A DNA stretch of 64,000 nucleotides, taken from positions 2,368,501 through 2,432,500 of the forward strand of contig WAID01000005.1 in NCBI GenBank assembly GCA_016584495.1, given 5' to 3'. The translations under genes and the position numbers were made by a program. Origin of the DNA: Celoporthe dispersa (lineage: Eukaryota; Ascomycota; Sordariomycetes; Diaporthales; Cryphonectriaceae). The notes under the pieces are model-generated. The model saw only the letters and a list, made by a program, of their open reading frames with translations. It made no database searches and was not told the origin of the DNA. Shown one piece after another: positions 44,168-54,763 of the stretch (positions within the stretch are counted from its first letter, which is position 1; each line of letters begins with the position of its first letter).

Positions 44168-46564
44168 ATGCGATCTATCCTCACGATGGAGCAGTTCGTG
44201 TCAACCTTCAGCGCCTCTGGTCGACCAGCAAAGGAGACCTGCAAGCAGTGTAGATATCGCAAAGTTCGGTGCGACGGGCGACGTGGCGACAAGGGCTGCG
44301 GAGACTGCGAGAGGTTAAAGTTTGCCTGCTCTTTTGTGGCAGGCGAGCCCACCACACCGACGACGGTCTATGGGTTTGCGGACAGCAGCACCGCCCTGCC
44401 GAGCCCAGCGCTCGAGGCAGGGAGGATCGTGGAGCGGAGGAGGAACAGCAAGGCGTGTGCCAACTGCAGACAGCAAAAGGTGCGCTGCTCGGGAGGCGCT
44501 CCCTGTCTGGCCTGCAGGAAGAGATGTCTTCCCTGTGTCTATGGCACGGACGGGAGGCGCACCAGTCGAGCTGTACCGGGCAGCGCCGCGGGCACACCGA
44601 CCGAGGGGACGTTCTCAAGCCAGATTGACGAAACCTCAGGGGCGGACGACACCTCGGCAGCCTCACCGACGTCGCCAGCGACCACGAGCTCAGAGCCAGT
44701 CCTCTCCTTCCAACCCGAGGCGGGTGGTAGTACTACTGGTGGTGGTGGTGGACGCGGTGACCACCTTCTACCCCCCGACATCCAAGTTCTCGTGGAATTC
44801 TACTTCAACAATGTATACCCTCTCCCGTCCTACGCATTCCTACACCCCTCAACCACCATCAGGCTATGCAGCGAGGGCACCGTAGACACATGTCTCGCCT
44901 ATGCCATCTGCGCCGTCGCCAGTCACCACAAGGGCCCGCCGCAAGCCCGCAGCGATCTCGAGCTGGACTGGATCCAGCGCACCGAAGAGTCGATATGGAA
45001 ACACCTCGAGTCGCCCACCCTCGCGCGCCTGCAGGCCCTGCTCCTCGTCGTCCTCTACCGCGTGGAGACTGGTGCTTTCCAGCGGGCCTTTATGCTCTCC
45101 TCGATCGCAGCTCGGGCGGCGGCAGCCATGAGGCTGAACTGCGAGCGGGCGGCGGCGCCCCAGGATAATGAGGGTAGGATCTTGCAGGAGGTCAGGCGGC
45201 GTCTGATGTGGAGCTTGAAGCTGGTCGAGCGGTATTTCTGTATGGGTCTGCCTGAGTTCGAGCTTTGTCCCGTGGACAGTATCTACTTGGAACTGCCATG
45301 CCCGGAGGAGCAGTTCAGCAGCAGCAGCAATCACCTGGGAGATACGGGCCTTGGGATAAGGGCTGGGGCCGCGGTAGAGAGGGACCTGTGCTCGTCTGAC
45401 TACGGAGCATATCACTTATGCGTCAAGATCGAGATGCTGCGTCGGGACGTTGTCAAGCTGACCCGGTCTCTCTCCGTCTACGATGCGAGTTTTCCACAGC
45501 TGGCGTCGGTCATGCGCGACTTCGAACAACACCTCGAGCGCGTCGGCAGCGATCTGCCTGGCGGCCCTACACTCGCTGCCGACCAGATCTCTCAGCTTGT
45601 CGGGTCGCCGTGGCTGGCAAGACGCATCCTCGTCCACCTGTCCTTCCACCAGTGCTACTGCGACCTGTACCGCATTCTGCTCCGAGGCTATCGAGAGGCT
45701 GCACCCGCCGTAATCTTGGATGCCATGGACCAGGCCCTGCTCGCCAACGCCGAACGGCTCTGTCTACAGCACGCAACGGCCATCGTCGACATCCTCGCCA
45801 CGCTCAACCAGCAGAGCCAGCGCGCACAGCCCCTGGAGTTCGACACGGCCATCTGCGGGTACCATGCCGTGCGAGTGTTACTGTTTATCTCCCAGTTCAG
45901 CCGCCTGGCCACGCGGCCGAGCGAGGAGTGGGTGCTCAGCCGCGCTGAGCTGTGCATGGCCAGCCTGCGGCGGTTCTTCCCGACCTCGAAGCTGGCAAAA
46001 CCCATCCTGGAGGAGATGAGGAGGTCCATCACGGTCTTCTCATACAGGAGTGCCACCACGACACCCAGCAGGCTCGCCTCGCCCGGACCGACACCCACCA
46101 AGAGCGCAAAGGACCCGGCTGCGGGGCTCTCGGCTGCAGCAAGGGTTCGGCAGAGGTTGGCCATCCACAGCCTTCTACGACAGGCAGATTTCACAGGCGA
46201 GGAGGAAGGTGGCGGTGGAGGAGGAGCAGAGGAGCGCAGGGCAAGCGATGCCAACCAGTGGGCCGTGTCGCCTGGCGCATCCAGCCCGTCCGGTCCTCAC
46301 AGCACATCAGGGTATGCCAGTAGTGATGCCCAGAGGGCCATGACCACCGAACAGGGGCAGACGCTGTATGAGGGCGACCTGTGGCAGTTCCGCTGGCCGT
46401 ACCATGGTGATCTGGATGATGGGTGGGACGCTGACTGGAGGCGAGCCCCGGTTTCTGCTTCTGCTGGCGCTGGCGAAGGGGGCCAACCCAGGACGCCGTC
46501 CCTCTCCTTTCCGTGGCTTCAAAGGTGGGAAGGCATTTCGACACTAGGAGGGGAGATTACGTGA
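44168..46564 (+). CDS. Transcription factor with two tandem Zn(II)2Cys6 clusters
   Basis: A 798-residue single-exon regulator. Cluster 1 has Cys25, 28, 35, 44, 47 and 54 (C-x2-C-x6-C-x8-C-x2-C-x6-C). Cluster 2 has Cys97, 100, 107, 113, 116 and 123 (C-x2-C-x6-C-x5-C-x2-C-x6-C). Each has its own basic loop (RYRKVRCDGRR; RQQKVRCSGG). A Thr/Ser/Pro-rich linker leads to a fungal_trans middle homology region (FYFNNVYPLPSYAFLHPSTT, YAICAVASHH, RRRLMWSLKLVERYFCMG). The C-terminus is low complexity with acidic and aromatic residues, suitable for activation. Nearly all fungal zinc-cluster proteins have one cluster, so two are unusual. It may regulate the enzyme group at 34-42 kb, but only proximity supports that. 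MEQF at 44186 is an alternative start. Confidence 0.9.
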   Translation: MRSILTMEQFVSTFSASGRPAKETCKQCRYRKVRCDGRRGDKGCGDCERLKFACSFVAGEPTTPTTVYGFADSSTALPSPALEAGRIVERRRNSKACANCRQQKVRCSGGAPCLACRKRCLPCVYGTDGRRTSRAVPGSAAGTPTEGTFSSQIDETSGADDTSAASPTSPATTSSEPVLSFQPEAGGSTTGGGGGRGDHLLPPDIQVLVEFYFNNVYPLPSYAFLHPSTTIRLCSEGTVDTCLAYAICAVASHHKGPPQARSDLELDWIQRTEESIWKHLESPTLARLQALLLVVLYRVETGAFQRAFMLSSIAARAAAAMRLNCERAAAPQDNEGRILQEVRRRLMWSLKLVERYFCMGLPEFELCPVDSIYLELPCPEEQFSSSSNHLGDTGLGIRAGAAVERDLCSSDYGAYHLCVKIEMLRRDVVKLTRSLSVYDASFPQLASVMRDFEQHLERVGSDLPGGPTLAADQISQLVGSPWLARRILVHLSFHQCYCDLYRILLRGYREAAPAVILDAMDQALLANAERLCLQHATAIVDILATLNQQSQRAQPLEFDTAICGYHAVRVLLFISQFSRLATRPSEEWVLSRAELCMASLRRFFPTSKLAKPILEEMRRSITVFSYRSATTTPSRLASPGPTPTKSAKDPAAGLSAAARVRQRLAIHSLLRQADFTGEEEGGGGGGAEERRASDANQWAVSPGASSPSGPHSTSGYASSDAQRAMTTEQGQTLYEGDLWQFRWPYHGDLDDGWDADWRRAPVSASAGAGEGGQPRTPSLSFPWLQRWEGISTLGGEIT

Positions 46565-46757
46565 CCAGTCTTTTCGGTTTTGGAAATGGGGTCAGCAGGC
46601 ATTGTCTTACTGTATACATTTGTGGATAATCTGCATCCATGTAATGAAGGAGGAGGGAGAGGGTGGGGACGCAAAGCAATTGCCAATAGTACAATACCTA
46701 TAATGACTACGAGGACCACTATCAAGAATAACAACAAGCAGCCAGCTGAATACTGTT
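46565..46757. other. Short intergenic gap next to a dispersed repeat
   Basis: This is probably the 3' untranslated region of the dual zinc-cluster gene. Together with the repeat that follows and sequence to 46965 it forms the gap to the CorA-like gene. No coding feature was recognised. Confidence 0.4.
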
Positions 46758-46847
46758 GGCTGCATCGCCATGACCGTTGGCCCAGCTTGTGTCATGCCTC
46801 CTAAAAGCACATCATGTCTCGAACCCTGGCGCGTTGGACCCCGTGGT
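46758..46847 (+). repeat. Dispersed 90-bp repeat, copy 1
   Basis: This copy matches 50364-50453 over 90 bases without gaps. The two differ at about 12 positions, most of them C/T or G/A transitions. The segment includes CTCCTAAAAGCACA and GTCTCGAACCCTGG. The second motif resembles a polymerase III B box, and TGGCCCAGCTTG upstream resembles an A box, so a tRNA-derived short element is possible. Alternatively it is the edge of a larger degenerate element. Confidence 0.7.
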
Positions 46848-46965
46848 GCTCCCAGCTGTGTTCGAGTGAAGGGTCCGGCTGCTTTTCTGTGACTTCTCGG
46901 CAGCCATATCTAGAAGATATGTTGCTATCGAAATTCATTACTATCCTTAATGCGTCTGTTACTCT

Positions 46966-48537
46966 TTATACCATCTTCTCACGAGCATTCAGACTAACAA
47001 TGCGATCCCCAGCAGCAACAGCGCCCTCAGATCCAGGTGCCTTCGTGCGATAAATCATCAGTCGTTTGCTGCTCTTTTGGTTCTCTCTCTTGGACCAGAG
47101 AAACCACGCGAGGAAGGTTACAAGTGTCAACGGCACCGTTGCCGCCCAATATATCCATAGTGAAGACGGAGTACCGCCCCAATCAAACATGTCCATGCTG
47201 AACAACGTAGCCACAAACGTCCCCGGCAGGTAGACGATTCCGAGAATCGAGATTGTTTTCATGGCAATGTTGTCGCGCTTTCCGTCTACCGCGATTGCAG
47301 CAGTATATTCGGCATCACTTTGTGTGATCTCACTTAGCATCTAGTATCAAATTGTCAGTCGTCGTATGGTAATCAGGAACGAAGGAATACGTCAAGCGTC
47401 ACTCACAAAGCTGGTCTGACTCTGTGTCCTGTCTCTCATCTGCTGCACCTGCGACAACAGCATAACAGTCCGCCTCCGTGTATACTCTACGTCTTCACGA
47501 ACCATGAGCCTCACAGCCCTCAGGCTTTCTGAGAACTGTTGGTCCCGCTGGTGAAGGTTGGAAGTGTTCCTCCGATCCTCTCCGTGCTGTAGAGTTTGCT
47601 CGCTCTGAAGCATCTCGTCAATGGCTTGGACTAGCCACTCTCCGCAATCTAAGCAACACCGCGCAACGTGCCCGATGATTGCGAGGTCCGTCTGGCAGTA
47701 GCTCAGCTGTCGTATTGTTCTCTTTGGATCCTCAAGAGCAGGATACTCATCTAGGCTGGGACGGTGCCCAAGGCCCATGTTAAGCCTCCCTGGGTTTCCG
47801 AAATTCGTCTCTCGCTCGATTGCCTGGATTGCATCGTCAATGGTATTTCGCTGGGTCTCGATATGCTGATGGTGGGAGCGATAAAGGGCAGCGACAAAAA
47901 AATGGGGGTCGACGCATCGTTCTGGCGCGGAGAGCAGGGTAGCGAAGACGGCATCTTCATCTTTGAGGTGGTGGTACAGAACGTAGGTGGTGCGACGAGA
48001 AGGATCGCAGCTCACGGATACGCAGTCGAAGCCTGTGGTTCTCGAGTTGGCTACCTTTAGGACAAGGGAGATCTGTCCCTTTTCCGTAGAGTGGAAAGTG
48101 GTGAACAGTCCGTTATTGGAAAGGAATACTTCGATTGTGCGGGGGTGGAGATTCCATGAGTCTTGGATCTGCTGGAAGACTTGCTTGGGAATGGACAGCA
48201 CGAGTCTGCCGAGCCGGAGTCGGGGGAGAGATATTACTTTGAAGTGCCATAGGCTTGGGATATCTCCGTCGTCGCTGGTCTTATCGTAATGAGTGTTCAG
48301 GAGATGGTCTTGGATTTGGTCGAATCGAACTCTGTCTTCTGATATGCGCATGCAATTTTCCGATTTGTTTGGATTGAGAGAAACCGAGCCTTTTAGGACC
48401 CTAAGCCTTTGCTGTCGGTTGATCGAAGGATCGGCCCACGCAGCTAGCTTTTCCTCTCGAGTTTCCATGGTAGAGGTATTAGGGGGGACAGCTGGCTGGG
48501 AAGGGTGAAGGATGTTCTCCCTTTCTCTACCAGCCAT
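46966..48537 (-). CDS. CorA-like membrane protein
   Basis: Two exons (47407-48537 and 46966-47340) joined by an intron at 47341-47406 (GTGAGT...CTAG) that keeps the frame give 501 residues. Start MAGRERENILHPS at 48537 is preferred over an upstream in-frame ATG at 48588. A large soluble N-terminal part and a helical stalk (VREDVEYTRRRTVMLLSQVQ) precede two C-terminal membrane helices, IAMKTISILGIVYLPGTFVA and WIYWAATVPLTLVTFLAWFL, the CorA arrangement. The loop reads FSMDMFDWGG, so the GMN selectivity motif of true Mg2+ channels is replaced, as in many fungal CorA-like proteins. Magnesium transport is therefore uncertain, and a regulatory or scaffold role is possible. Confidence 0.82.
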
Positions 48538-50023
48538 AATGCGGTGGGTGCATAATATGGGGAATCGAAGTACCTGTGGCAGTCTCAAATCACCCTCTTA
48601 TCATCGACGAGAGGGGTAGGAGGTGGTTTTGGGACCACCGTGGAAGCTGAGAAGCTAGAAGGCCGAGGGCTGTGCTGCTGACTGCATAAAGTATGTTGTG
48701 CTGTACATGATTTGCCGACCGCCGCAGCATAGCATCCTTATCATTGATCAGTGAGGGGCACAGCCCACCTGAGCATCGCCCGATATTTTCCACATTGGTC
48801 ACAGAACCTGGCACCTGCCGTTAGCCCGTTCAGTTTTCTGTTACTAGTATAATAACATTTTACGAATTCCGAGCTACGTGATCCTTTCTGGGCTGCGACC
48901 TTCTAGCTGAACAAGCCTGGCGACCACCACACTAGCACGGTCGAGGCCATTTACACTCGGAACGCCACCCCCAAGGCATACAATGGAGCAACATCGCCTT
49001 CATTGACTTGGCTACTGACGCTACGATTTTATCATTGATAAAAGCTGCTGGCAGGCAACCTAGTGACTGGCTGATTATTTGTATTAGCAACCTTTTTGAT
49101 GGGTTGAGGCGGAGCTACGTTTCACCAATTAAATCTACAAGAGGAAGTTACAGTAAGAAGAAAAAAGGAGAAAAAAAGAAAGAGAAAAAGGACTGTAGCA
49201 GCGGTTAACTCTGCAGGCTCCAGGTGCGGGGCGAGCATAGGCAAGTTACAAGCACACCTCTTGGCTCTATTAACAGTACAGCAGCACACTTACCGTGCCT
49301 CAGCTGAAGCCTGAATATTACCTGGACATCTATCATAATTTATACAACACTAATAATCAGATACTCATTTATCTCTTGCCGCTCGGAATGCATATCCCAA
49401 GGCGATAGTCTTGTGCCTGAAGCTGCTTCGGTCAATGGAAACAGCCTCACCATAGGAGGGCAGCGCTTGGCTTCCACTGCCTGGTCGAATACCGAATTTG
49501 GCCGGATTGCTCTGTAGCCCGGATCTTGTCTTCTGTTACCTCTCCATTCACACCTTCCTGCAAACATCTTATTAGCATAGTCAATCTCTCAATCGTAATC
49601 GGACTCCATTTCTATTTCCCTGTAGACATTAAAAAAAAAAAAAAAAAAAAACGAAGCTTGGGGTTCTCGAGCCCCAACCTCGTCACTATGGGACCTGTTT
49701 CTTCTGCCAGAGCAGTGTTCTCGGGATTTGGACGAATATGCCTCACGATCTTCATCGTATTAACTTTGGCGAATCTATGTTTTATATAGCATGCGTGATC
49801 TTCTCTTATCTCTGGAAAGTCTAGCAGACTTGAAATCTTGCGTCCCGGCCTTGGTACTCTCTCGCCCTCTCGACCTGATCTTCCTTTAGCTCCAGCTTTT
49901 GACGAACCTTCAAACCTTTCCGGAAGTTATTTTGGAGGCCCGCGTAGGACGAGCCATGATGGACGTTGACTTGAAGCTGAATCCAAACCATCCACAAATG
50001 ATTTTCTCGGGCTGTGTTCGATT

Positions 50024-50311
50024 ATGCGAGGTCAGGTCACCAAAAGGGCGGGAGATGGTATTCGCGGATTTGAAGAGTACGCAAAGCTGGATCGAACCCA
50101 GTCATTAAAGACCCCCTTTTCTGTTTGGCTTGCATGGGTTGGGCCAGAAGCAGTCACGGCTGTCAACAAGTTGAATGGTCCTTTCCTGCCGGACACTTAT
50201 GATGGGCCTATAGACAACGATTGGCACATTTGGGTGAAACATTCGGAATTTGAACGCAACAGCAAGGTTTTGGGACGGTATCTTCTGGTCTTACCATTCG
50301 ATCAACACTAA
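50024..50311 (+). other. Possible short coding remnant
   Basis: An open frame of 95 codons has protein-like composition, including KTPFSVWLAWVGPEAVTAVN, then FLPDTYDGPIDNDWHIWVKH, and ends VLPFDQH. An in-frame stop lies a few codons before its ATG, and the stretch before that (MMDVDLKLNPNHPQMIFSG) looks coding in another frame. It may be the last exon of a small gene or a remnant of one. No domain was recognised. Confidence 0.25.
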
Positions 50312-50363
50312 TCATCTCCCTAGGTTTATCGCTTGTTTCCCCTTCCCCTATATCAGCAATCTT

Positions 50364-50453
50364 GACTGCATCAACATGACCGTTGGCTCAGCTTGTGCCA
50401 TGCCTCCTAAAAGCACACCACGTCTCGAACCCTGGCGTATTGGCTCCCATGGT
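50364..50453 (+). repeat. Dispersed 90-bp repeat, copy 2
   Basis: This is the partner of the copy at 46758-46847, in the same orientation, 3.6 kb away, with no gaps in the alignment and mostly transition differences. Similarity stops at both ends of the 90 bases as far as I can see by eye. On the minus strand both copies encode a similar GGMxQAxPTVM peptide, which may simply reflect sequence identity. Confidence 0.7.
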
Positions 50454-51000
50454 AGGATTGACCAGTCCTCCTCTCCCCAACTTCTCCATGGGCACGCTAT
50501 GGACCGTAGTATTCCTACATAGTATCTATGTAGATTTCGGCTTGCCCTTCTTAACCCCCCCTTTTTCTCTTTCGACCATTCACGAGTGGCTTGGCCCGTC
50601 TTCGTCATTTGGTGGGCCACTGACGATATGTAAACTCCTCGCCCGAGTGACCCACATTTCGGATGTGCAGTCTCGGATGTCGGCCTCTTTCTCAAAACGG
50701 CGTTTTGACCAAGAGATCTGATTCAGTCCGATATAGGAGGGACTGGGATGACTAGTTGAACACAAGAAGAGCGAGATGAAGCATGGGAGTTGTTACAGGA
50801 ATTGGCTGTGCCTGTGTATTGTCTTTTCTTGGCTGCTCTCTCAACTAAAGCATCAAACACAGCACTGTCGTCTCACCATAATCAATATGTAAACAAACCA
50901 TGGACTGGACTTGATTAGAAAGGAGGGGCGACGGAAAGTAATCCACGTGCAGTGAGCAGCACATATCATGTTTCAAGTACATGGCTATTGTAAGTAATAT

Positions 51001-51583
51001 CTACTCGACGAGACTGAACGAGGCCTGCACGGTAGTGCTATCATGGACAGGCTCATCTCCAATCTCCGCCATCTTGTTCTCCAGCATGACCATCATCCGC
51101 TTGACCGTGTCCTGATACTTGGGGTCGCTGTACACATTGAATAACTCCAGGGGATCCTCCTGGCAGTCAAACAGCTCCCACTCCTGGTCCGAATCGTCCT
51201 CAAACGGATCTTCCGCCCCAGGCACCCCCAGCGCCTGGTTGTACCAGTAGATCAGCTTGTATCTCTGGTCCCGCACGCCATAGTGCGCCCTCGCGTTGTG
51301 GGTCCAGTCGTTGTTCATCCAGTAGCGGTGATATGCCACCTGCTGCCAGTCCTTGGGCGTCTTGCCGTGGAGCAGGCTCCGAAATGAGACGCCCTGCATG
51401 TAGGTGGGCACTTTGAGGTTGGCAAAGTCGAGAAACAATGGCGCGAAGTCGACATTGCAGATGATGTCGTTGCACTCGGTCCCGGCCTTGATCTCGGACG
51501 GGTAGCGGATCAAAAAGGGCATCTGGAAGGACTCCTCGTACATGAAGCGCTTGTCGAACCAGCCGTGCTCGCCCAGGAAGAAG

Positions 51584-51615
<32 letters not shown>

Positions 51616-52579
51616 TTCGTCGAGGCCCTTCTCCTTCAAGAAATCCAGAATAGTGCCCACGCTGTCGTCGATGGACTGAATTGTCCGGAGGTACCGCTGC
51701 ATGTAGCGCTGGAACTTGAAATCGGCCAGCTCAGCAGCCGTCTTGAACCTGAACACAGTTCCTCTCTACATCGACGAGCTTGAAATTCTCCAGCTCGTCG
51801 TCGGAGGGCGCAGGGATCTTGCGTTGGCAAAAGCCCATAGCCGAAAAAAGTGCTTCACCCACGCCCTTTCCACCGTCGGGCTGGGCCAGCCCCAGGTCAA
51901 AGTAGGTCATGTCCTCCGCGACGCGCATCTTGGCCGCCTTGGCTGCGCGCGCCCTGTTTTTGTAGTCATCGTTGTATGTCTCAGGGACCTTGATCTTGTC
52001 CGTGTAAAGGTGCTTGTGCCTGTCATGACACTCCCACGACCGATGAGGTGCCTTGTGGTGGCACATGACAAAGAACGGCTTATCTTCGTCGCGCTCACGG
52101 ATGAAATTGAGTGTCTTCTCCGTGATAATGTCTGTCACATAACCCTCCACCTCCACTTCTTTGCCTTCTGGCTCCAGGAACGTCGGGTCCCAGTACGCGC
52201 CCTGGCCCGGCACCACGCTCCAGTAGTCAAAACCGCTGGGCTCGTGCGCGACGCCCTCGCCCAGGTGCCACTTGCCGATCATGGCCGTCTGGTACCCGCC
52301 CGAGCGCATCTGCTTGGCCACGTTGGGCGTCAGCTTGTCGATCTTGGACGAGAGCGTCATGACGCCGTTCACGTGGTTGTGTGTCCCCGTCAGGATGGCC
52401 GCGCGCGAGGGCGTGCAAATCGAGTTGGTCACGTAGCAGTGGTTGAACTTCATCCCCTCCTGGGCCAGGCGGTCGATATTGGGCGTGTGGTTGATGCCGG
52501 CGCCGTAACAGCTGATGGCCTTGGAGGCATGGTCGTCGGCCATGATGAAGATGACGTTGGGTCTTTTGGAGGAGGCCAT
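51001..52579 (-). CDS. Sulfatase (arylsulfatase family S1)
   Basis: A sulfate-ester hydrolase. The N-terminus RPNVIFIMADDHASK supplies the metal-binding Asp pair. The sulfatase signature SICTPSRAAILTG carries Cys55, the residue converted to formylglycine by the Cys-type maturation system, and GKWHLG supplies further active-site residues. The C-terminal half has YTSDQGFFLGEHGWFDKRFM, the second metal and sulfate-binding segment, then a typical ending with EWELFDCQEDPLELFN. No signal peptide is visible at MASSKRPN, so the enzyme may be cytosolic. The halves lie in different frames; a one-base change near 51765-51790 (an extra base) would join DVERN to FRFKTAAELADFKFQRYMQR. The sequence resembles bacterial mucin- or glycosaminoglycan-type sulfatases, but the substrate is undetermined. 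Confidence 0.87.
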
Positions 52580-53230
52580 GATGTTGGTGGTGGTGGGGTG
52601 GCCCTGTGTTGTGGTTGCAAGCTTCTGCGGAGAGGAAGAGTTCTGCCCGCTCTGAGATAGCTTGAGGACGATCCCTCGAGCTCTAGTCCTTGGTCAAACA
52701 CGCGCGATTGGTTGTGGAATTTATAGTTCGTTGTGATCTGTATACTGTATCTCCACGAGTACAGTCAATGCTGAGGGTTCTCAGCGAAGGGTTCATGAAT
52801 GACTGAGCCAGCTCCGTTACTTTTATAGCATCCGACAGGATAGAACTGCGCGCCGTCGTCGAAAACGCATCCACCTTCCCGTTAAGGAAATCCACCGACT
52901 TCCGACTGAGGGGCGCACCATCGAAAAGACGGTGGAGCTTTGCTATGTAACACAATGATTCAGGGCCAAAGGCGGCAGAGGGCATGCATGCAGCGGGCGC
53001 AAACTGCTATAACAAATGGCGCCACTCACTAAGACGTATGAGCATCAGAACCCCGAGCAGACAAGGTCGCCTGCTGCAGGGTGTGATATATCATCATTTC
53101 GGATTCATAGATTGTAACGGTCAGCTCGGCTGTTGATCTCGAGTGAAGAGTCAAGGTGGGCTGAAGGCGGGTCGAGTCTCGTCTTCCAAGCCCACTGTCA
53201 GCTCAGACTTGTTGGCTGCTACGAGCATTA
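52580..53230. other. Intergenic region upstream of the sulfatase
   Basis: This probably holds the sulfatase promoter and leader. The right end meets the terminal repeat of the transposon relic at 53231. No gene was recognised. Confidence 0.4.
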
Positions 53231-53603
53231 TACAGTGGGTATGAAAAAGTATTCGGACACCCCACTCCCGCCCGCCACTCCTTTCTAGGTGCTTGCATAC
53301 AATCCACCCCTTCCCATTTTTCCTCCTCAACAACCAAAAATGTCTTCTAATCACGTAAATTTCATCAATACTATCAGTTCTCAACGAGACGAAAAGGACG
53401 AGCTTACTCCGGAGCTTAGATCTGCTATTTTGACAGCTCTAGACCTAGGTCTTTCCAAGGCCGAGGTGGCAAGGCGATTTCGCATCACGAGGTCCTCAGT
53501 GTACAGTACACTTGCACGCTGGCAACAACACCAAAGCCTTGAAGATAGACCTCCTTCTGGCCGTAGGCCAGTAGTTAGAAATAACCAAGGCCCCGAGAGT
53601 TAG
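53231..53603 (+). mobile_element. Tc1/mariner-type transposon, truncated 5' part
   Basis: A TA dinucleotide (53231-53232) is followed by CAGTGGGTATGAAAAAGTAT and then TCGGACACC, a terminal inverted repeat characteristic of Tc1/mariner elements. About 75 bases inside it an ATG at 53340 opens an N-terminal transposase DNA-binding region: LTPELRSAILTALDLGLSKA, then EVARRFRITRSSVYSTLARW, and a GRP-like SGRRPVV linker, a paired-like helix-turn-helix. The frame stops at 53603, before any DDE catalytic domain. The matching right-hand repeat was not found downstream, and sequence after 53603 degenerates into a TC/C-rich tract. The element is dead and truncated. Confidence 0.75.
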
Positions 53604-54763
53604 AACTCGCGGATTCACACCTGGCACCGGCTTTGTCATATCTCGAACACATCTTGATTCCTTTATTGACGGACCGATACGGACGATGAGCCAACTTCTC
53701 TCGCTCTCTCTCTCTCTCCCCCCCCCCCCCTCTTCTGCTCTCACGGGCCTCGATCGCATTTCCAGCCATGGTTATTATATTTCAAAGGAGCGTTACAGCC
53801 ACAACATGTCACTTCGAGCTGATCTCGCTCGTGACCCGCCAGGCTTAAGACCCCTAAAGCATGGACGATTGAGTCCTAGAATTACCTTGAAGATTCAACG
53901 AGGTTGAAAATTGAGGCGCGTCTGGACGTACTTATCGAATTCCAGGTGAATGTCAGTCCATAAACAACTAAACTTCAAATTCGTCTGAGGTTAACAATGT
54001 TGAACACTCTCGCCTCTAGGGGCATCCTTTTCAGTTGGCGAGCCCCTGAACGCCATCTCGCTGATCCGTCTGGTAGCAGAGCACGCCCAACCTCACCCCA
54101 CACGACTCGGACTCTGCCTGTAGAGGAGTGTCTGAGAGTTTTATCCGCAATGGAGATTTCAATACCAAGCTTGTGACAGCTGCGGGGCCATGACGAGCAT
54201 CTTCTTGAACCTGTCTCGGCCCCCTGAAACTGCCGCCCAAGTAAGGACCCATGCTGATCTCCCATCTAAGGTTTAAGGTTACCATCTGGATGTGCGGATA
54301 TCCGGGAGCGCTACCTGGGTACGTGTTTCAGCCTCACCCCAGCGTACTTGAGCATCGTGTATCAGGTTTTGTCTTGTATTCCCGGTCTGCCACAGTCTAA
54401 GGAGGCGCAGTGCCTCATGCTGCAGTCGGTTGGGAAATGAACTTGTTTACGTGCCAGAGAGATCAGCGATTAGCAGTGGACTTGGTGCCAAGATGAGCTC
54501 ACCTCGATTTTGTTTTGTAGCTCTGTTTCTTTTCCTTTTCTTCCTCATGCATTCATCGTCCATCTGAATTGAGTTCGTCATTCATTGCTGTGTTTGAATT
54601 AATTTGATCTCTGGCTGCGGGCTGCCATTCTTTCTTTCCAAGTCCGCTGGCGTGGCGTTCTAATTGATCTTCTAATCACTTGTCCAGGCGACCTATATTC
54701 GAGGCCATCTCCAAACACCAGCCGGCCGGTGAATCGACCTTCTTTTTAGTATACAACAACAAT
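53604..54763. other. Intergenic with TC/C microsatellite
   Basis: A TC repeat passing into a run of C lies at about 53695-53731. Sequence to about 53930 has scattered protein-like pieces that may be the eroded interior of the transposon. The rest is the probable promoter of the GH72 gene. Confidence 0.4.

Larger units (their letters stand above)
48538..51000. other. 2.5 kb intergenic region with a poly(A) tract and a dispersed repeat
   Basis: This contains an A21 tract at about 49630-49651, a 90-bp repeat at 50364-50453 and an isolated open frame at 50024-50311. The left part probably holds the CorA-like gene's promoter. No complete gene could be supported. Confidence 0.45.

Noticed and set aside
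49658..49677. Six-base-pair hairpin TTGGGG/CCCCAA next to the poly(A) tract
   Set aside because: It is too small to support a structured RNA, and fungal genes do not use intrinsic terminators of this kind.
51716..52660. Plus-strand open frame of 314 codons
   Set aside because: It is the complement of the sulfatase N-terminal half, where the CTPSR signature is read on the other strand.
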